This document shows positions 61,381 through 64,000 of a stretch of 64,000 bases of DNA, one piece after another; the first letter of the stretch is position 1; every line of letters begins with the position of its first letter. This stretch comes from Streptomyces sp. CB02980 (GTDB taxonomy: Bacteria; Actinomycetota; Actinomycetes; Streptomycetales; Streptomycetaceae), in NCBI RefSeq assembly GCF_014451325.2, contig NZ_JACSCH020000022.1, positions 62,001-126,000 of the forward strand, in the 5' to 3' direction. The notes beneath the pieces were generated by a model. The model saw nothing but the letters and a program-made list of their open reading frames with translations. It had not been told where the DNA came from and ran no database searches. A program made the position numbers and the translations under genes.

Positions 61381-61396
61381 ATGATTACGTAAACAT
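61381..61396. promoter_or_regulatory. LacI-type operator between lacI gene 2 and sugar permease operon
   Basis: ATGATTACGTAAACAT differs from the perfect ATGTTTACGTAAACAT at one position. It lies 57 bases from the lacI start and 127 from the permease start, placed to control both. Confidence 0.65.
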
Positions 61397-61522
61397 TTCT
61401 CGTCGGCCAGCCCACGCGGGGCCGATTCCCGGCCGCCAGGCCCTCTCGCCTCGCCCACGCCACCGCCCCGCTCCGCTCCCCGTCTCCGGACCCGCTCGGT
61501 CACCGACGCAAGGAACCCCGCC

Positions 61523-62449
61523 ATGACGCTCCTGTCGACGCGCGCTACGGCAGCACCACCGCCCCGCCCACGAGCCCGCTTCCGTCTCCGTAAGGAGGCC
61601 CTCGTGGGCTGGGGATTCGCCGGCCCGTTCGTCGCGGTCTTCGGCCTCGTCTTCCTCGCGCCGATCGGATACGCGCTGTACCTGAGCCTCTTCCAGGACC
61701 GGCTCATCGGCGGCACCTCCTTCGTCGGCCTCGACAACTACGGCAAGGCGCTCACCGATCCCCGCTTCTGGGAGGGGCTGACCCGGGTCGGCCTCTTCCT
61801 CCTGGTCCAGGTGCCCGTCATGCTGGGCATCGCCCTGCTCGTCGCCCTCGCGATCGACAGCGGCCGGCTCTACGGCAGGACCTTCTTCCGCGTCTCGATC
61901 TTCCTCCCCTACGCCGTGCCCGCCGTCGTCGCCAGCCTCATCTGGGGCTTCATGTACGGCACGCGGTTCGGCCTCGTCGGAAACGTCAACGACGCGTTCG
62001 GGATCGCCCTGCCGGACCCGCTCTCCCCCTCCCTGGTCCTCGCCTCCATCGGCAACATCGTGACCTGGGAGTTCGTCGGCTACAACATGCTGATCTTCTA
62101 CGCCGCACTCAAGGTCGTACCCCGCTCGCTCTACGAGGCCGCGGCGATCGACGGCGCCGGCGAGTGGCGGGTCGTCACCTCGATCAAGCTGCCCGCGATC
62201 CGCAGCGCCCTCGTCATCGCCACCATCTTCTCGATCATCGGCAGCTTCCAGCTCTTCAACGAGCCGAGCATCCTGCAGAAGCTCGCCCCCAACGCGATCA
62301 CCAGCGACTTCACCCCCAACCTCTACACCTACTCGCTGTCCTTCTCGGGTCAGCAGCACAACTACGCGGCGACCGTGGCGATCGTGATGGGTGTCCTCAC
62401 CGCGATCATCGCCTACGCGGTCCAGCTGCGCGGCATGCGGAAGGGCTGA
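61523..62449 (+). CDS. Sugar ABC transporter permease (MalF-like)
   Basis: A 308-residue permease with six hydrophobic segments starting at GWGFAGPFVAVFGLVFLAPIGYALYLSLF and the EAA loop YEAAAIDGAGEWRVVTSIKLPAIRSALVI. It belongs to the carbohydrate CUT1 class (two permeases and a binding protein, sharing an ATPase such as MsiK encoded elsewhere). It overlaps nothing and is followed five bases on by the second permease. Control by LacI regulator 2 is inferred from the shared spacer operator. Confidence 0.92.
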   Translation: MTLLSTRATAAPPPRPRARFRLRKEALVGWGFAGPFVAVFGLVFLAPIGYALYLSLFQDRLIGGTSFVGLDNYGKALTDPRFWEGLTRVGLFLLVQVPVMLGIALLVALAIDSGRLYGRTFFRVSIFLPYAVPAVVASLIWGFMYGTRFGLVGNVNDAFGIALPDPLSPSLVLASIGNIVTWEFVGYNMLIFYAALKVVPRSLYEAAAIDGAGEWRVVTSIKLPAIRSALVIATIFSIIGSFQLFNEPSILQKLAPNAITSDFTPNLYTYSLSFSGQQHNYAATVAIVMGVLTAIIAYAVQLRGMRKG

Positions 62450-62453
62450 GCCG

Positions 62454-63461
62454 ATGACCACCTCCCTCACCAGCACGGCCTCCGGATCCGGTACGCCGAC
62501 CGCCCCACGTACCCCCGGCGCCACCCCGGAAGCCCCCACCCGTGCGGACGCCCGTACTCGTACCGGCACCGGTACCCGTACCGCCAAGCGTCGGAAGCGC
62601 CCCCCGCACACCCCGCTCAACCCCCGCCCCAGCGTGCCGCTGACCCTCGTGACCGGCCTGGTCCTCGTCTACACCCTGCTGCCGCTCGCCTGGCTGGTCG
62701 TCAACGCCACCAAGGACCAGAACGGACTGCTCGACTCCTTCGGACTCTGGTTCGCCGACGACAGCCACTTCTGGGACAACATCGGCCGGACCCTCTCGTA
62801 CGACGACGGCGTCTTCGTCCGCTGGCTGCTCAACACCCTGCTGTACGTCGTCGCCGGCGCGGGCGGCGCCACCGTCCTCGCCGTCCTCGGCGGGTACGCC
62901 CTCGCCACGTACGACTTCCCGGGCCGCCGGGCGGTGTTCGCGGTGGTCCTCGGGGCCGTGGCCGTACCCGGCACCGCCCTCGCCGTCCCCACCTTCCTGA
63001 TGTTCAGCAACATGGGTCTCACGAACACCCCATGGGCCGTGATCATCCCGTCCCTGATCTCGCCCTTCGGCCTCTATCTCATGTGGGTCTTCGCCGCCGA
63101 GTCCGTCCCCACCGAACTCCTGGAGGCCGCGCGCATCGACGGCTCCGGCGAGCTGCGCACCTTCTTCACGATCGCGCTGCCGCTGCTGATGCCCGGGACC
63201 GTCACGGTGCTGCTGTTCTCGATGGTCGCGACCTGGAACAACTACTTCCTGCCCCTGATCATGATCAAGGACCCCGACTGGTACCCGCTGACCCTCGGCC
63301 TCAACGCCTGGAACGCCCAGGCCCAGACAGCGGGCGGCGAGGCCGTGTTCGACCTCATCATCACCGGCTCCCTGCTGACGATCGTGCCGATCGTGGCCGT
63401 CTTCCTGCTGCTCCAGCGGTACTGGCAGTCCGGCCTGGCCGCGGGCAGCGTCAAGGAATAG
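62454..63461 (+). CDS. Sugar ABC transporter permease (MalG-like)
   Basis: A 335-residue permease with an unusually long Thr/Arg/Pro-rich N-terminal extension (residues 1-60), then six segments (LVTGLVLVYTLLPLAWLVVNATK ...) and the EAA loop LEAARIDGSGELRTFFTIALPLLMPGTVTVLLF. It is the partner of the MalF-like protein. The start at ATG 62454 is five bases after the upstream stop, so the genes are probably coupled. No ATPase gene lies in the visible part of the operon. Confidence 0.92.
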   Translation: MTTSLTSTASGSGTPTAPRTPGATPEAPTRADARTRTGTGTRTAKRRKRPPHTPLNPRPSVPLTLVTGLVLVYTLLPLAWLVVNATKDQNGLLDSFGLWFADDSHFWDNIGRTLSYDDGVFVRWLLNTLLYVVAGAGGATVLAVLGGYALATYDFPGRRAVFAVVLGAVAVPGTALAVPTFLMFSNMGLTNTPWAVIIPSLISPFGLYLMWVFAAESVPTELLEAARIDGSGELRTFFTIALPLLMPGTVTVLLFSMVATWNNYFLPLIMIKDPDWYPLTLGLNAWNAQAQTAGGEAVFDLIITGSLLTIVPIVAVFLLLQRYWQSGLAAGSVKE

Positions 63462-63559
63462 CGCCTCCGCACCCCCGTCTCGCCTCTCCCTCTCACCTCT
63501 CCCCCATCACCTCCTTCCTTCCCTCCTCTCCGCCGTACCCTCGACCAGGAGCACAGCCC

Positions 63560-64000
63560 ATGAGAACGCACATCACCCGCCGACTCCTCGGCGCCCTCGC
63601 CGTCGTCTCCACGCTCGCGCTGACCACCACGGCCTGCGGCTCCGACGCCTCGGACGGCGGTGGCGACAGCGGACCGAAGGACGTCGCGGCCGCGCTCGCG
63701 AAGGGCGGCAAGGTGACCGTGTGGGCCTGGGAGCCCACGCTCAAGAAGGTGGCGGAGGACTTCGAGAAGAAGTACCCGAAGGTCGACATCGAGCTGGTCA
63801 ACGCGGGCACCGGCGACAAGCAGTACACCGCGCTGCAGAACGCGATGGCGGCCGGCTCCGGCGCCCCCGACGTGGCACAGGTGGAGTACTACGCCCTCGG
63901 CCAGTTCGCCATAGGCAAGTCCGTCGAGGACCTCGCCTCCTACGGCGCCCAGAAGTACGGCACGACCTTCACCCCCGGCCCGTGGAACGCCGTCACCGAG
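63560..64000 (+). CDS. Sugar-binding lipoprotein, runs off the window
   Basis: The first 147 residues of an extracellular solute-binding protein family 1 member. Signal and lipobox: MRTHITRRLLGALAVVSTLALTTTACGSD (Cys in TTAC). Mature start: VTVWAWEPTLKKVAEDFEKKYPKVDIELVNAGTGDKQYTALQNAMAAGSGAPDVAQVEYYALGQFA, typical of CUT1 binding proteins. The substrate is not readable. AGGAG is nine bases before the ATG. A pyrimidine-rich stretch (about 63480-63540) separates it from the permease gene. No stop codon lies in the window. Confidence 0.92.
   Translation, partial: MRTHITRRLLGALAVVSTLALTTTACGSDASDGGGDSGPKDVAAALAKGGKVTVWAWEPTLKKVAEDFEKKYPKVDIELVNAGTGDKQYTALQNAMAAGSGAPDVAQVEYYALGQFAIGKSVEDLASYGAQKYGTTFTPGPWNAVTE

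Overview
The window is high-GC DNA (about 70% or more by eye) with pervasive codon-position bias, AGGAG-type ribosome sites, GTG/TTG starts, apparent leaderless genes, large secreted hydrolases with ricin-type modules, and many LacI, GntR, ArsR and PucR regulators. All of this fits a Streptomyces or close relative, probably accessory or sub-telomeric chromosome. No rRNA, tRNA, CRISPR array or complete insertion sequence was found.

Layout: 0.1-8 kb holds a secreted HNH nuclease, a divergent MFS/ArsR pair with a palindrome between them, glyoxylate carboligase behind tandem palindromes, a two-zinc-ribbon low-complexity protein, a TIGR04222 membrane protein and a GNAT. 8-17 kb holds a secreted 5'-nucleotidase, two coupled acyl-CoA ligases with a divergent GAF-LuxR regulator, an AlkZ-like glycosylase and CorA. 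17-21 kb is a MocR regulator whose ATG overlaps the ATG of a divergent class V aminotransferase, followed by a frameshifted MFS gene. 21-31 kb is a molybdenum/purine block: HTH-TOBE protein, PucR regulator, xdhB, a fused [2Fe-2S]-molybdopterin xanthine dehydrogenase, a second HTH-TOBE protein, modA, a fused modB-modC, and a decayed third TOBE gene.

31-46 kb is mixed: an internally deleted methyltransferase, UspA, a YnfA-like protein, a flavin monooxygenase, a carboxylesterase, a leaderless solute-binding fold without a signal peptide, DUF4239, a serine hydrolase, and a HelR-type RNA polymerase helicase behind what looks like a rifamycin-associated element. Gene remnants lie upstream of helR and upstream of a SRPBCC gene. 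46-61 kb reads as one carbohydrate locus: an AraFGH-like ABC transporter, a cytosolic GH35 beta-galactosidase, a secreted GH30 probable endo-beta-1,6-galactanase, a secreted GH43 probable exo-beta-1,3-galactanase and LacI regulators. A 16-bp palindrome (ATGTTTACGTAAACAT and variants) recurs at four promoters. The inferred substrate is type II arabinogalactan. A GbsR/DUF4097 pair sits inside this locus. 61.5-64 kb starts a second LacI-linked sugar ABC operon that runs off the window.

The most unusual structural signal is a set of short tandem-repeat arrays anchored on stop codons (30.5, 38.7, 47.2 and 56.6 kb). Next to these are a nine-copy 39-bp array after the second lacI gene and a 263-bp MITE-like element that begins in the stop codon of the first lacI gene. 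The window shows many genes in decay, short-repeat expansions, and a coherent plant-polysaccharide and purine/molybdenum metabolism theme.
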